Assembly: GCA_036504875.1 (NCBI GenBank)
Contig: DASXUK010000020.1
Span: 20,165 to 84,164, forward strand
Direction of reading: 5' to 3'
Origin: JACPFJ01 sp036504875
Lineage (GTDB): Bacteria > Desulfobacterota > Desulfuromonadia > Geobacterales > Pseudopelobacteraceae
DNA: 64,000 nucleotides
Positions 53,063-61,269 of this stretch are shown here, piece after piece. Position 1 is the stretch's first letter. Every line of letters begins with the position of its first letter. The position numbers and the translations under genes are program-made. A model generated the notes under the pieces. It did not search any database and was not told the origin of the DNA. It worked only from the letters and a program-made list of their open reading frames with translations.

Positions 53063-53992
53063 ATGCCTAAAGAACTGACGCACTGGATACTGGCTGATCG
53101 AGTCTATGCCGAGCTTGCCTCCGATTGCCCCATGAAGGGTATCATCGCCAATAATCGGGATCATTATCTTGCCGGGGCTGTGCTCCCAGACACCCTGATG
53201 CACCTTAACCACAGCCCTCAGAACGATACCGCGATAGAGCTTGCCCATCGCTTTCATGATACAAATAACAACAGCTATGCACCATTAATCGCGGCCGAGA
53301 AAAAATTTCCTGAGGGGCTCTCCGACAATGTGATAGCCTGCCTTCTGGGGATAATCACTCATATGCAGGCCGATATTGTTTTTCATCCCTTTGTGTTTAA
53401 TGTGGCCGGTATACATGACACAGGGCGGCATTACAGGCTTGAGACAGCGCTGGACATCTATCTGATTCGCCGGGGTGCTATTCCACCGGCCAAGCACCTT
53501 CGTGATCTGGTTACATCCGATAATCGCGATGAGCTTATAACAGCCTGTTCGTTAATCTTTGATCCTGGAGAGGAATTACCACGCTCGGTAATTGAGCGTG
53601 CCATGAACTTGCATTGCCGCTATCAGAACAGGTACGACCGGCTGTTATGGAGGTTGCTGGCCCGTTTGCTGGGCAATCTGCCCGGTTCGCCTCTGCGGGA
53701 AAGACAGCAGCTTTTCTATCCGCTTAACCTGGCCTATGATGACGACATGCTAATGAAAGGCAGGTGGCAGCACCCGGTCAGCGGTGAGCAGCGCACCACC
53801 AGCATCGAGGAACTGGCCGACCAGGTGGTAAAACAAACGATGACAGTTCTGGAGGAAATTGGGCGGCGAGGTTCATTTTACTCCGCCTTGTCAGACCCAC
53901 CCGGCCACAACCTTTTGACAGGCCTTTACGGAGTAACTCGAAGCGAAATGAAATTTGGAGCCGACTCTCCTGCCTCTGGCACGGAATACTAG
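53063..53992 (+). CDS. zinc-dependent phospholipase C-like protein
   Basis: The protein starts MPKELTHWILADRVY, as do zinc-dependent phospholipase C family proteins, and has several His/Asp in the order expected for a three-zinc site (DHYLAGAVLPDT, ELAHRFHD, GIITHMQADIVFHPF, HYRLETALD). No signal peptide is seen. The ATG at 53063 is preferred over 53045 by family start, but GGAAG lies 11 bases before it. The substrate is unknown. Confidence 0.8.
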   Translation: MPKELTHWILADRVYAELASDCPMKGIIANNRDHYLAGAVLPDTLMHLNHSPQNDTAIELAHRFHDTNNNSYAPLIAAEKKFPEGLSDNVIACLLGIITHMQADIVFHPFVFNVAGIHDTGRHYRLETALDIYLIRRGAIPPAKHLRDLVTSDNRDELITACSLIFDPGEELPRSVIERAMNLHCRYQNRYDRLLWRLLARLLGNLPGSPLRERQQLFYPLNLAYDDDMLMKGRWQHPVSGEQRTTSIEELADQVVKQTMTVLEEIGRRGSFYSALSDPPGHNLLTGLYGVTRSEMKFGADSPASGTEY

Positions 53993-54053
53993 TTAGTTCT
54001 ATAATTGAACGGCCCATCGGGTGATTGTGACCGAACCCTGATTTAAAAACCAC

Positions 54054-54082
54054 TTGACACATACCGGCAGATATAATATATA
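54054..54082 (+). promoter_or_regulatory. promoter upstream of the tRNA gene
   Basis: Consensus TTGACA at 54054-54059 and TATATA at 54077-54082 are 17 bases apart. Confidence 0.6.
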
Positions 54083-54100
54083 AATTGTCTCTATCAACTT

Positions 54101-54128
54101 GCCTCTTTGGCTATCCAAAGAGGCTTTC
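54101..54128 (+). terminator. hairpin between promoter and tRNA
   Basis: GCCTCTTTGG at 54101-54110 pairs with CCAAAGAGGC at 54115-54124 around CTAT, followed by TTTCT. It could end the upstream gene or act as a leader hairpin, because it lies after the promoter at 54054-54082. Confidence 0.65.
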
Positions 54129-54185
54129 TATACATACCGGCCCGCTAACTATCAGCTTAAAACTGGACGCGGGACGAAACCGAAT

Positions 54186-54262
54186 GGCAGTGTAGCTCAG
54201 TTGGCTAGAGCAAGCGACTCATATTCGCTAGGTCCGGGGTTCGAATCCCTGCACTGCCACCA
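54186..54262 (+). tRNA. tRNA with CAU anticodon (Met or lysidine Ile2)
   Basis: The cloverleaf is complete: acceptor stem GGCAGTG/CACTGCC with encoded CCA, D arm GCTC/GAGC, anticodon stem AGCGA/TCGCT with loop CTCATAT, and T arm with TTCGAAT. The anticodon at 54220-54222 is CAT. G1-C72 pairing and the anticodon stem exclude initiator tRNA. The anticodon arm resembles E. coli Ile2 while the D arm resembles elongator Met, so the charged amino acid is not settled. Confidence 0.95.
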
Positions 54263-54266
54263 ATCA

Positions 54267-54300
54267 AAACAGCCAACCATGCCAATGGTTGGCTGTTTAC
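54267..54300 (+). terminator. terminator of the tRNA gene
   Basis: AAACAGCCAACCAT pairs with ATGGTTGGCTGTTT around GCCA, five bases after the tRNA CCA end. Confidence 0.85.
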
Positions 54301-54362
54301 ATTTTTACCATCAAAAAAAGCGGCCTGGGTCATAAACAGACAGCCTTTTCCATACAGCTAAC

Positions 54363-54620
54363 CTATTTAGGAGAAGGTGATGGCTGCTGTTCCGGGGTAG
54401 ATGTCGTTGTATCTGCCGGTTTAGTCTGTTTTTTCGATTTTTTTGATTTTCTTTTGTGTTTCTTGGCAGGTTTTTTCTCTGTTTTTGTCTCTCCGGCAGA
54501 TTGCTCTGTTGTACCTGGTGTGCTGGTTGATTCCTTGCCAGTTGTGTCTGCGGCAAAGACAATGCCTGCAAAGGCAACTGCTACAAGAGATGCCACGATG
54601 GACGATAAAGTCTTTTTCAT
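54363..54620 (-). CDS. small secreted Lys/Thr/Pro-rich protein
   Basis: This 85-residue protein has a signal peptide (ending VFAADT) and a mature part rich in Lys, Thr, Ser and Pro, with a strongly basic centre (KKHKRKSKKSKK). It is probably disordered. GGGAGG lies before the ATG. It shares the type of the Lys-rich secreted peptide at 14653 but has no terminal Cys. The function is unknown. Confidence 0.65.
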   Translation of the reverse strand: MKKTLSSIVASLVAVAFAGIVFAADTTGKESTSTPGTTEQSAGETKTEKKPAKKHKRKSKKSKKQTKPADTTTSTPEQQPSPSPK

Positions 54621-54713
54621 TGGTAATCCTCCCTTTTATAATTAACAAAATTATATCATGTAAAATACAGGCCACAACAAGGAGCAGAAATTAATGCAGT
54701 AAATAAAGCTACC

Positions 54714-54742
54714 TTGCATTTTACAAATCTACCTCTTATACT
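54714..54742 (+). promoter_or_regulatory. promoter of hisI
   Basis: TTGCAT at 54714-54719 and TATACT at 54737-54742 are 17 bases apart, about 34 bases before the TTG start of hisI. Confidence 0.55.
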
Positions 54743-54775
54743 TTCAGGTTCATAAAAATTGATAAGGAGACGGCT

Positions 54776-55156
54776 TTGATAAAAATAGATTTTGAAAAAA
54801 TGGGTGGGCTAATACCGGCTGTCATACAGGACAATGATTCTGGTGAGGTACTGATGGTGGCTTTTATGGATGAGAAAACTCTTAACCTGACTCTTGAGAG
54901 CGGCAAGACCTGGTTTTTCAGCCGTACCCGTAATAAATACTGGATGAAAGGTGAAGAGTCCGGCAACACCCAAGAGGTGATCGAGGTTTTGACAGATTGC
55001 GATGCCGACACGGTGGTGATCAAGGTTAAGCAGAATGGCCCGGCCGCCTGCCACACTGGCAACCGCAGCTGTTTTTATGTTAAATGGGAAGAAGGCAAAT
55101 GGGTTGAGCATTCCAATCCGCTGTTCAATCCCGACGACGTCTATAAGAAAAAATAA
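54776..55156 (+). CDS. hisI: phosphoribosyl-AMP cyclohydrolase
   Basis: This 126-residue protein matches the cyclohydrolase domain alone: LIPAVIQD, EVLMVAFMDEKTL, TWFFSRTRNKYWMKGEESGN, CDADTVV and CHTGNRSCF (zinc Cys/His). It opens the adenine ring of PR-AMP in histidine synthesis. It starts with TTG, with AAGGAG six bases before it. No HisE domain is fused. hisG follows after a hairpin repeat. Confidence 0.94.
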   Translation: MIKIDFEKMGGLIPAVIQDNDSGEVLMVAFMDEKTLNLTLESGKTWFFSRTRNKYWMKGEESGNTQEVIEVLTDCDADTVVIKVKQNGPAACHTGNRSCFYVKWEEGKWVEHSNPLFNPDDVYKKK

Positions 55157-55171
55157 AACTTGCCGGACATG

Positions 55172-55276
55172 GATTTTTCGGCAAGGTCAAGGCGGCCAAG
55201 GAATCCCGCGGAGGCGTAGCAGCGCTACGTCTCACAAGCGGATTTCGCAGGCCAACGCCGAGATTGCCAAAAAACC
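55172..55276. repeat. hairpin repeat copy A (between hisI and hisG)
   Basis: This is a palindromic element of about 105 bases centred on CGTAGCAGCGCTACG near 55222. Its arms (TTTTTCGGCAAGG... and ...GATTGCCAAAAAA) are inverted repeats. It is homologous to copy B downstream of hisG but in opposite orientation. The hisG ribosome site lies just after it. Confidence 0.8.
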
Positions 55277-55303
55277 GCGTTCGCCCGGCGAAGGAGTCAT
55301 GAA

Positions 55304-56179
55304 ATGTCACAAGTCCTCAATTTCGGTATCCCCAAAGGCAGCCTGGAGAACGCCACAGTCGAACTTTTCAAAAAAGCGGGCTGGCAGATCAGCATTTCGT
55401 CGCGCAGCTATTTTCCGGGTGTGGATGACGACGAGATGAACTGCAAGCTGATCCGTCCACAGGAGATGGCCAAGTACGTCGAACGCGGCACCATAGATGC
55501 CGGTATTGCCGGCCGCGATTGGGTGCGCGAAAACGATTCGGACGTTATCGAGGTCTGCGAGATGGTTTATTCCAAAGTTTCCCGCCGACCAGCCCGCTGG
55601 GTTCTGGTGGTAAACCGCGATTCAAAGGTGCAGGGCCCTGAAGACCTGCATGGCGCGACCATTTCCACCGAACTGGTTGGATTCACAAAACGTTACTTTG
55701 CCGAACGTAATATCCCGGTCAATGTTGAATTTTCCTGGGGCGCAACCGAGGCCAAAGTGGTGGACGGACTATGCGATGCCATTGTCGAAGTAACCGAAAC
55801 CGGCTCGACCATTAAGGCCAATGGGCTGCGGATAGTTTGTGACCTGATGGAGTCGGTGCCGGTTATGGTAGTTAACAAGGCCGCCTGGAATGATCCCTGG
55901 AAGCGCGCCAAAATTGACCAAATCGCTACTCTGCTAAAATCATCGTTGGCTGCCGAAGGAATGGTTGGACTCAAGATGAATGCCCCAGCCGACCGAATCG
56001 AGGCCATTACCAAGGTGATGCCGAGCCTGAAGAACCCCACCGTCTCCCACCTTTATAATTCCGATTGGCTCTCCATCGAAAGCATCATGTCCGAAAAAGA
56101 TGTGCGCCTGGTAGTACCGGAACTGATTAAGCTGGGAGCGGAAGGAATCATTGAGTACCCACTCAACAAAATAATTTAA
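55304..56179 (+). CDS. hisG: ATP phosphoribosyltransferase, long form
   Basis: This 291-residue protein has the HisG pattern (FGIPKGSLENATVELFKKAG, AGIAGRDWVREN, GATEAKVVDGLCDAIVEVTETG) and a C-terminal regulatory domain, so it is the long, self-sufficient form that needs no HisZ. It makes phosphoribosyl-ATP, the first step to histidine, and is likely inhibited by histidine. It is flanked on both sides by inverted copies of a hairpin repeat. Confidence 0.95.
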   Translation: MSQVLNFGIPKGSLENATVELFKKAGWQISISSRSYFPGVDDDEMNCKLIRPQEMAKYVERGTIDAGIAGRDWVRENDSDVIEVCEMVYSKVSRRPARWVLVVNRDSKVQGPEDLHGATISTELVGFTKRYFAERNIPVNVEFSWGATEAKVVDGLCDAIVEVTETGSTIKANGLRIVCDLMESVPVMVVNKAAWNDPWKRAKIDQIATLLKSSLAAEGMVGLKMNAPADRIEAITKVMPSLKNPTVSHLYNSDWLSIESIMSEKDVRLVVPELIKLGAEGIIEYPLNKII

Positions 56180-56181
56180 GA

Positions 56182-56300
56182 GGAACTCGCCTTTTCCGCA
56201 ATCCCGGCGTTGATCTTCGGGATGCTCTTGTGCGGCGTAGCGCTGCCACGCCTCCGCGGCATCCCTCGCTCGCCTTGGCCTTGCGAAAAAATCGAGTTCC
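56182..56300. repeat. hairpin repeat copy B (downstream of hisG), inverted
   Basis: This element of about 119 bases begins two bases after the hisG stop. Its ends GGAACTCG (56182-56189) and CGAGTTCC (56293-56300) are perfect inverted repeats, and the arms continue as an imperfect palindrome around GGCGTAGCGCTGCCACGCC. On the minus strand it aligns with copy A. It looks like a MITE-like or REP-like dispersed element. Confidence 0.85.
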
Positions 56301-56324
56301 ATTAGTTACACAAGGAGATTGTAA

Positions 56325-56522
56325 ATGGCCTGCACACGAACTGGTGATGATTGTCGTTGTACCTACACCCCGGCCTGCCCCCGCAAAGGCAATTGTTGCC
56401 AATGCGTCGCCTTTCACCGGGAACGAGGCGAAGCTACCGGCTGCATGTTCACGCCGGCCGGTGAAAGAACATATGATCGTTCGCTTAAGAACCTGATGCG
56501 GGACCGCCAGGTCTCACCCTAG
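56325..56522 (+). CDS. DUF6485-like Cys-rich small protein
   Basis: This 65-residue protein has CRCTYTPACPRKGNCCQCV, then HRERGEATGCMF and ERTYDRS, the pattern of DUF6485-type proteins. Seven or eight Cys in the first part suggest metal binding. AAGGAGATT precedes the ATG. The function is unknown. Confidence 0.8.
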   Translation: MACTRTGDDCRCTYTPACPRKGNCCQCVAFHRERGEATGCMFTPAGERTYDRSLKNLMRDRQVSP

Positions 56523-56593
56523 AAAAGCCGCTGGCAATTTCGCCAGTCCAAACCAAGGGCGGCTCAGGCCGCACCTTCCCGATCACACAACCT

Positions 56594-57481
56594 ATGCTAA
56601 CCTTTGAAATATCTTCTCATGACCATTGTCGCCGTTTGGAAAGCTTTTTGCGGACCCTGCTGCCAACTGCATCAGCCGCTTACCCCCGCAAGCTGATCAA
56701 AAGCGGAGCAGCAAAGCTGAATGGGAGCATTGCCACGCCGGACGATTGTATTTTTTTCAAAGACCTGGTCACGCTAAAGGAGAGCGCCGCACTGTCGCAA
56801 CTTCTGAGCGAAGAGCTACCGGCCATTGATGTCCTTTATGAGGATAGTCTGATCGCCATCGTCAATAAACCGGCCGGTCTGGCAATGCACCGCACTGCCG
56901 AGCTTGAGCATGACCTGGTTGAGCTGGCGACGGCCTACATGACCTGGCGCGATACCCCTTGCAAACTATACCCGGTCAACCGCCTGGACCGCGGTACATC
57001 CGGCGCGGTTATCCTGGCCAAAAGTTCCAGTTCGGCAGGCATCTACGGTCGACAGGTTAAGGAGACCGGCCTCGATAAACTGTATCTGGCGCTGGTGCAG
57101 GGAATAACTGATCAGACCGGAACTATAACTCAACCACTAGATGACAAAGAATCCGAGACCCACTACAAATTGCTGACCACCGGGGAAGACTGCTCACTGC
57201 TGGCGGTCGTGCCGATTAGCGGCAGGATGCACCAGATCAGGCGCCACCTGGAGATGATCGGCCACCCAGTGCTGGGAGATAAACGCTATGGCAGCTTTGA
57301 GTTGAAAGAAATGACCGGTTTTGCATTGCATTCTTTCAGAACCACCCTGACCCGACCCGAACCGGCCGGCAGTTTGACTGTCTGTGCACCATTTCCATTA
57401 CCCTTTAGCGCACTTTGTAACATTAATGGGATTAATCCGGATCATCTGCTATTGGTGTTAAGGAATCTGGCCCAAGGTTAA
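56594..57481 (+). CDS. RluA-family RNA pseudouridine synthase
   Basis: This 295-residue protein has an N-terminal S4-like part (residues about 10-70) and a RluA catalytic domain. The catalytic Asp is in VNRLDRGTSGAVILAK. GRMHQIRRHLEMIGHPVLGD near residue 225 is also typical. It changes uridine to pseudouridine in rRNA or tRNA; the target is not clear. There is no strong ribosome site before the ATG. Confidence 0.92.
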   Translation: MLTFEISSHDHCRRLESFLRTLLPTASAAYPRKLIKSGAAKLNGSIATPDDCIFFKDLVTLKESAALSQLLSEELPAIDVLYEDSLIAIVNKPAGLAMHRTAELEHDLVELATAYMTWRDTPCKLYPVNRLDRGTSGAVILAKSSSSAGIYGRQVKETGLDKLYLALVQGITDQTGTITQPLDDKESETHYKLLTTGEDCSLLAVVPISGRMHQIRRHLEMIGHPVLGDKRYGSFELKEMTGFALHSFRTTLTRPEPAGSLTVCAPFPLPFSALCNINGINPDHLLLVLRNLAQG

Positions 57482-57585
57482 GGTAGAGAAGCTGTTAACG
57501 GTTTAAATTACCCTCGAATTGATGTGCACCGACCAGGCTTGGGTCCTTTGCGGTACATCGAAATTAGATGATTTAAAAGACCCGG

Positions 57586-57948
57586 TTAAAATAAAAGACT
57601 CAACTTGACGCAAAAACCGCTTAATAGCAGTGCCTCCGGCAACTGCAGATCACGTCCGCGCTCCTGGGATCTCTGAGCATCCTCCAGTGAATTATAGGCA
57701 AGAATCACAGAAAGCTTTCCTTGCCGCATGACTACCTCCCCATGTTCGTCTACCTCCAACAATAGCCGGTGCTCCGGCTCTCTTTTTGTCCTTTCAGGCA
57801 TCACCATGGAAAACAGATTCTCTTTTTCCACCAGGAAAAACAGCTGCAGTGGCTCGGCCCGCACAACCACAGGAGCCAGCAAAAGTAATATTACAGCAAC
57901 CGCTACATGATTTTTCATCCCTGCAAAGGTAGTCGGAAGTCCGGTCAT
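57586..57948 (-). CDS. secreted protein of unknown function under GEMM riboswitch
   Basis: This 120-residue protein has a signal peptide (cleavage near VVVRAEP) and a mature part of about 90 residues with strand-rich patterns (LQLFFLVEKENLFSMVMPE; HRLLLEVDEHGEVVMRQGK; LSVILAYNSLEDAQRSQE). I recognise no family. The ATG at 57948 has GAGGAG five bases before it, better than the inner ATG at 57918. A GEMM riboswitch and terminator lie directly upstream. Confidence 0.75.
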   Translation of the reverse strand: MTGLPTTFAGMKNHVAVAVILLLLAPVVVRAEPLQLFFLVEKENLFSMVMPERTKREPEHRLLLEVDEHGEVVMRQGKLSVILAYNSLEDAQRSQERGRDLQLPEALLLSGFCVKLSLLF

Positions 57949-57979
57949 ATTGGCTCCTCGCCAGACATGCCGACTCTAC

Positions 57980-58024
57980 AAAAAAACCGGGTCGCCATAT
58001 CAGTAGATATTTCGGCGACCCGGC
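57980..58024 (-). terminator. expression-platform terminator of the riboswitch
   Basis: On the minus strand CCGGGTCGCC (58014-58023) pairs with GGCGACCCGG (57987-57996), followed by seven T. The 5' arm is also the 3' strand of the GEMM aptamer, so ligand binding and termination exclude each other. Confidence 0.9.
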
Positions 58025-58085
58025 TGTCTCAGTGAGACCCAATGAGCTTTCCGTCCCACCCTCGCGGATGGTTTAGTATTTTCGT
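58010..58085 (-). ncRNA. GEMM-I riboswitch (c-di-GMP or 3',3'-cGAMP)
   Basis: The minus strand reads AAACCATCC-GCGA-GGGTGG, a stem closed by a GNRA tetraloop, then GACGGAAAGC, a second hairpin (GTCTC/GAGAC) and ACAGCCGGGTCGCC. This order of conserved parts is that of GEMM-I aptamers. Geobacter members often respond to 3',3'-cGAMP rather than c-di-GMP; the ligand cannot be settled by reading alone. The 3' strand competes with the following terminator, so ligand should switch the secreted protein gene on. Confidence 0.88.
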
Positions 58086-58116
58086 TTATCTTATGTTATT
58101 CAGTTATAAAGCACAA

Positions 58117-58144
58117 AGTATGCCTGAGTCGCCAACCAAGTCAA
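58117..58144 (-). promoter_or_regulatory. promoter of the riboswitch transcript
   Basis: On the minus strand TTGACT (58139-58144) and CATACT (58117-58122) are 16 bases apart, about 35 bases before the aptamer. Between 58145 and the alcohol dehydrogenase stop I see nothing else. Confidence 0.4.
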
Positions 58145-58263
58145 ATTACTGCCAATACGGCATAAATCACTTGAAAATAACAATAAATTTGACAATATTT
58201 GTCCGCTGGTTATGACGATATTTGTTTACACGTTCCGCCAATTAACGTAAAAAGATAAAAAGC

Positions 58264-59265
58264 CTATGGCACCAGCACTCCGGCACCCCTCAAATTGCCA
58301 CTCCGCAATTCATCCAGCGCCTGGTTAGCCTGTTCCAACCGAAAAGCCTCCACTTCTGTTCGAATCGGCACCTGTGGGGCCAGAAACAGGAATTCTTCGC
58401 CGTCACGACGGGTGAGGTTGGCGACCGATACGATACTGCGCTCTCCCCATAGAAGGTCGTAGCTAAAAGAAGGTATCGGGGTCATGTGTATGCCGCCGCA
58501 AACCACCACCCCTCCCTTGCGCACCGTTTTAAGAGCCGCAGGCACAAGCTCTCCGGCCGGGGCAAATATGATGGCCGCATCAAGATCCACCGGCGGGTGT
58601 TCTAGCGAACCACCTACCCAGGTTGCCCCCATCACTTTTGCAAACTCCTGACCGGCCAGATCTCCGGCCCGGGTAAAGGCATACACCTCGCGCCCCTGCC
58701 AAAGTGCCACCTGGGTAACAATATGGGCTGCAGCACCGAAACCATAGATGCCAAGCCGTTTCCCCTCGCCTGCCATGCGCAGTGAGCGGTAGCCGATCAG
58801 CCCGGCGCATAGCAGCGGCGCGGCCTGGACAGCCGGGTATCCACCCGGCATTTGAAAACAGAAGCGGGCATCTGCCGTGCAATATTCAGCAAAACCACCG
58901 TTTTTGTGGTAACCGGTGAAAACAGCGTGGTCACAGAGATTCTCACGCCCTTCTATACAATATGAGCACTCACCACAGGTCCCGCCTAACCAAGGCACCC
59001 CCACTGCATCCCCCATGACAAAACCTTCCACACCTTGGCCGATATGTTCCACCAGCCCCACGACTTGATGCCCCGGTACCAACGGCAGTTTCGGTTCGGT
59101 CAACTCACCATCCACCACGTGCAGATCAGTGCGGCAAATTCCACACGCCAGCACCTTTAACAGCAGCTCCCCTGCCCTCGGGACAGGTACGGCCATTTCG
59201 ACTGACCGCAGCGGCTCTCCCGCCTTTTCGAGCACCATCGCGCGCATCCGTCTTTCCGGGATCAT
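58264..59265 (-). CDS. zinc-dependent alcohol dehydrogenase family protein
   Basis: This 333-residue protein is a medium-chain dehydrogenase. The catalytic zinc site is shown by CGICRTD and GHQVVG, and the structural zinc site by CGECSYCIEGRENLC. The cofactor region is less usual: LGIYGFGAAAHI. The group of such proteins includes AdhA/YjgB-type alcohol dehydrogenases. The substrate is not known. GGAG precedes the ATG. Confidence 0.9.
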   Translation of the reverse strand: MIPERRMRAMVLEKAGEPLRSVEMAVPVPRAGELLLKVLACGICRTDLHVVDGELTEPKLPLVPGHQVVGLVEHIGQGVEGFVMGDAVGVPWLGGTCGECSYCIEGRENLCDHAVFTGYHKNGGFAEYCTADARFCFQMPGGYPAVQAAPLLCAGLIGYRSLRMAGEGKRLGIYGFGAAAHIVTQVALWQGREVYAFTRAGDLAGQEFAKVMGATWVGGSLEHPPVDLDAAIIFAPAGELVPAALKTVRKGGVVVCGGIHMTPIPSFSYDLLWGERSIVSVANLTRRDGEEFLFLAPQVPIRTEVEAFRLEQANQALDELRSGNLRGAGVLVP

Positions 59266-59317
59266 AGCTTTTCACTCCGGCAATATATTTTTTACCTTTA
59301 GGAAATCTGGGATTAGG

Positions 59318-59989
59318 CTAGCGTTCGATATTTTTCTGATAAGAGATAACCATGCTGTTCAGTTCCAGGGCCGCCAGGCTTCCCAATCCTGTTCTTCCGT
59401 TAAAGACACAGCCGTTATCGATCATGATCCGGTCGCTCTTTAGTGAAGCCTCGAGTTGTTCTTTGGTGACGGCTGTATGGCCGCTGACAAGGCGCCTGCC
59501 GCCGATGCGATTCCGTTCCGCCGTACAATCCCGCTGCCAGAGCATGGCATCGGTATCACTAAAAGGGTTGCTGAAATAAAAGTTGAGGCCGGCATGAACG
59601 ATGACAAAATCGTGCAGCAGGATATAGTGCGGCAGTGATTGCAGAAAGGAGCGGTAGTCATGGGGGATCTCGTCAGGTGCTTCCACAGAGAAACTGTCCA
59701 GGGTGGCGTGGCCGCCATTGATCAGCCACATCTCCAGAAACTGCAGGTCATGGCGGGCCCGCAGGCACATGTCCTCATGGTTACCCTTGACGCTCATGAC
59801 AGAGAACCCCTGCCTGATCAGGTCAAAAATAAAGTCCAGTACCCCTCTGGAGTCCGGACCTCGATCAATAAGATCTCCAAGCAGGTACAGCTCATCATCC
59901 TTGGCAAGCGCGAGCACCACTTCCACCAACCGGCGCAAGGTGCGGGCGCAGCCATGGACATCACCTATCACAAAACGCTTGTTGGCCAT
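59318..59989 (-). CDS. metallophosphoesterase, serine/threonine phosphatase-like
   Basis: This 223-residue protein has FVIGDVHGCARTL, LGDLIDRGPDS, VKGNHEDM and SGHTAV, the two-metal site of PPP-type phosphatases (bacterial PrpA/ApaH-like group). It may act on phosphoproteins or dinucleotide polyphosphates. The ATG at 59989 is preferred to a GTG one codon before. Confidence 0.88.
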   Translation of the reverse strand: MANKRFVIGDVHGCARTLRRLVEVVLALAKDDELYLLGDLIDRGPDSRGVLDFIFDLIRQGFSVMSVKGNHEDMCLRARHDLQFLEMWLINGGHATLDSFSVEAPDEIPHDYRSFLQSLPHYILLHDFVIVHAGLNFYFSNPFSDTDAMLWQRDCTAERNRIGGRRLVSGHTAVTKEQLEASLKSDRIMIDNGCVFNGRTGLGSLAALELNSMVISYQKNIER

Positions 59990-60040
59990 CACTGAATTCT
60001 ACTTAAAAACATAGGCAAGTAAAGCTGGATGATTGAGTTA

Positions 60041-61219
60041 CTATAAAACTGCCTGCAGCTTAAAGCACTTCAAATATTCGGATTCAGGAAAGGAGAGCAG
60101 CATCGGATGATCCGGGGCCTGCGAATGAACCGAAACCAACCGCACCTCGCGCTGGGCCAGTCTGGCAGCCTGGACCAGCAGATCACGAAACGCTTCCCGC
60201 CCCATATGATAGGAGCAGGAGCAGGTTATCAGGTGACCACCCGGCTCGAGCAACTCCAGCGCCCGACGATTGACAGTCAGATAGCCTTTGGTTGCCTCGG
60301 CAATGTTCTTACGGCTCTTGACAAAGGCCGGCGGGTCCATGATCACCACCCCAAAACGCCGCCCTTCATGTTTCAGCGAACGCAGCCGGTCAAATGCATC
60401 GCACTCTTCAAAGCTGACGCGATCTTCCAATTTGTTTAATATCGCATTTTTTGTGGCCTGTTCAATGGCCCGGGCCGAGATATCGATCCCCAGAGCCGAG
60501 ACAGCCCCATACAAGCCGGCGTGGGCCGCCCAGCTGCCGGCATAGCAGAAGCAATCGAGCACTTTTTTCCCGGCGCAGATGTCTTTCAATAGCAAGTGAT
60601 TTTCCTTCTGGTCCAGAAAACCACCAGTTTTTTGACCATGGCGCAGATCAATCTGAAAACGAAGACCGTTCTCTTCTATCTCGACCAGGTCGGGTATTTC
60701 ACCCGCCAGAAGCTCAACTTTCTCATCAAGGCCCTCCAGAGACCTGACCGAGACATCATTCCTGGCAATTATACCACGGGGTTCCAGCACCTGCTGAAGT
60801 GCTTCCAAAAGAATATCACGCCGCTTTTCAATACCGGCGGAAAGAAACTGCACCGAAAGGTATTGATTATATTTGTCGACCACTAGACCGGGCAAAAAAT
60901 CGCTCTCACCGTAAACTGCCCGGAAGGTACTCATCGAGGGATAAAGCCTGCTGCGATGCGACAAGGCCGCCTGGAGTCGCTCTTTGTAGAACGAGACGCT
61001 GTCAATATCTTCCCGCTGCCGGGTCAGCAAACGAAAAGCAATCAGCGAGTGAGGGTTGTAGTAACCGCAGCCGACAAAGCCTCTGCCGGCATCAAAAAGC
61101 TCTGCAGTAGCACCCAGTTCACGGTCCCCCTCAATAGCAAAAATTTCGTTATTGAATACCCAGGGATGACCAGATTTAATACGGCGATCTTCATTTTTTT
61201 TAAGAAAAATTTTGAGCAT
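60041..61219 (-). CDS. class I SAM-dependent rRNA methyltransferase (RlmI-like)
   Basis: This 392-residue protein has an N-terminal PUA domain (KKNEDRRIKSGHPWVFNNEI), an EEHEH-like middle part and a C-terminal methyltransferase domain (KVLDCFCYAGSWAAHA; MDPPAFVKSRK). This order fits RlmI, which makes m5C in 23S rRNA. The ATG at 61219 is chosen; the longer frame starts with TTG. Confidence 0.9.
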   Translation of the reverse strand: MLKIFLKKNEDRRIKSGHPWVFNNEIFAIEGDRELGATAELFDAGRGFVGCGYYNPHSLIAFRLLTRQREDIDSVSFYKERLQAALSHRSRLYPSMSTFRAVYGESDFLPGLVVDKYNQYLSVQFLSAGIEKRRDILLEALQQVLEPRGIIARNDVSVRSLEGLDEKVELLAGEIPDLVEIEENGLRFQIDLRHGQKTGGFLDQKENHLLLKDICAGKKVLDCFCYAGSWAAHAGLYGAVSALGIDISARAIEQATKNAILNKLEDRVSFEECDAFDRLRSLKHEGRRFGVVIMDPPAFVKSRKNIAEATKGYLTVNRRALELLEPGGHLITCSCSYHMGREAFRDLLVQAARLAQREVRLVSVHSQAPDHPMLLSFPESEYLKCFKLQAVL

Positions 61220-61269
61220 TATCTCTTCTCTTGGGAGGGGCAACCATAATGGCTGCTCGGGATGGTATT

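Noticed and set aside
54160..54185. GGGACGAAAC resembling part of a GEMM aptamer before the tRNA
   Set aside because: No upstream stem with tetraloop and no downstream conserved segment.
56163..56496. Open frames on both strands across the repeat after hisG
   Set aside because: They come from the palindromic GC-rich repeat and lack ribosome sites; only the Cys-rich frame at 56325 looks real.
57520..57562. Interrupted hairpin (GATGTGCACCG/CGGTACATC) between convergent genes
   Set aside because: It has a bulge and no T run, and I cannot assign it to a known RNA.
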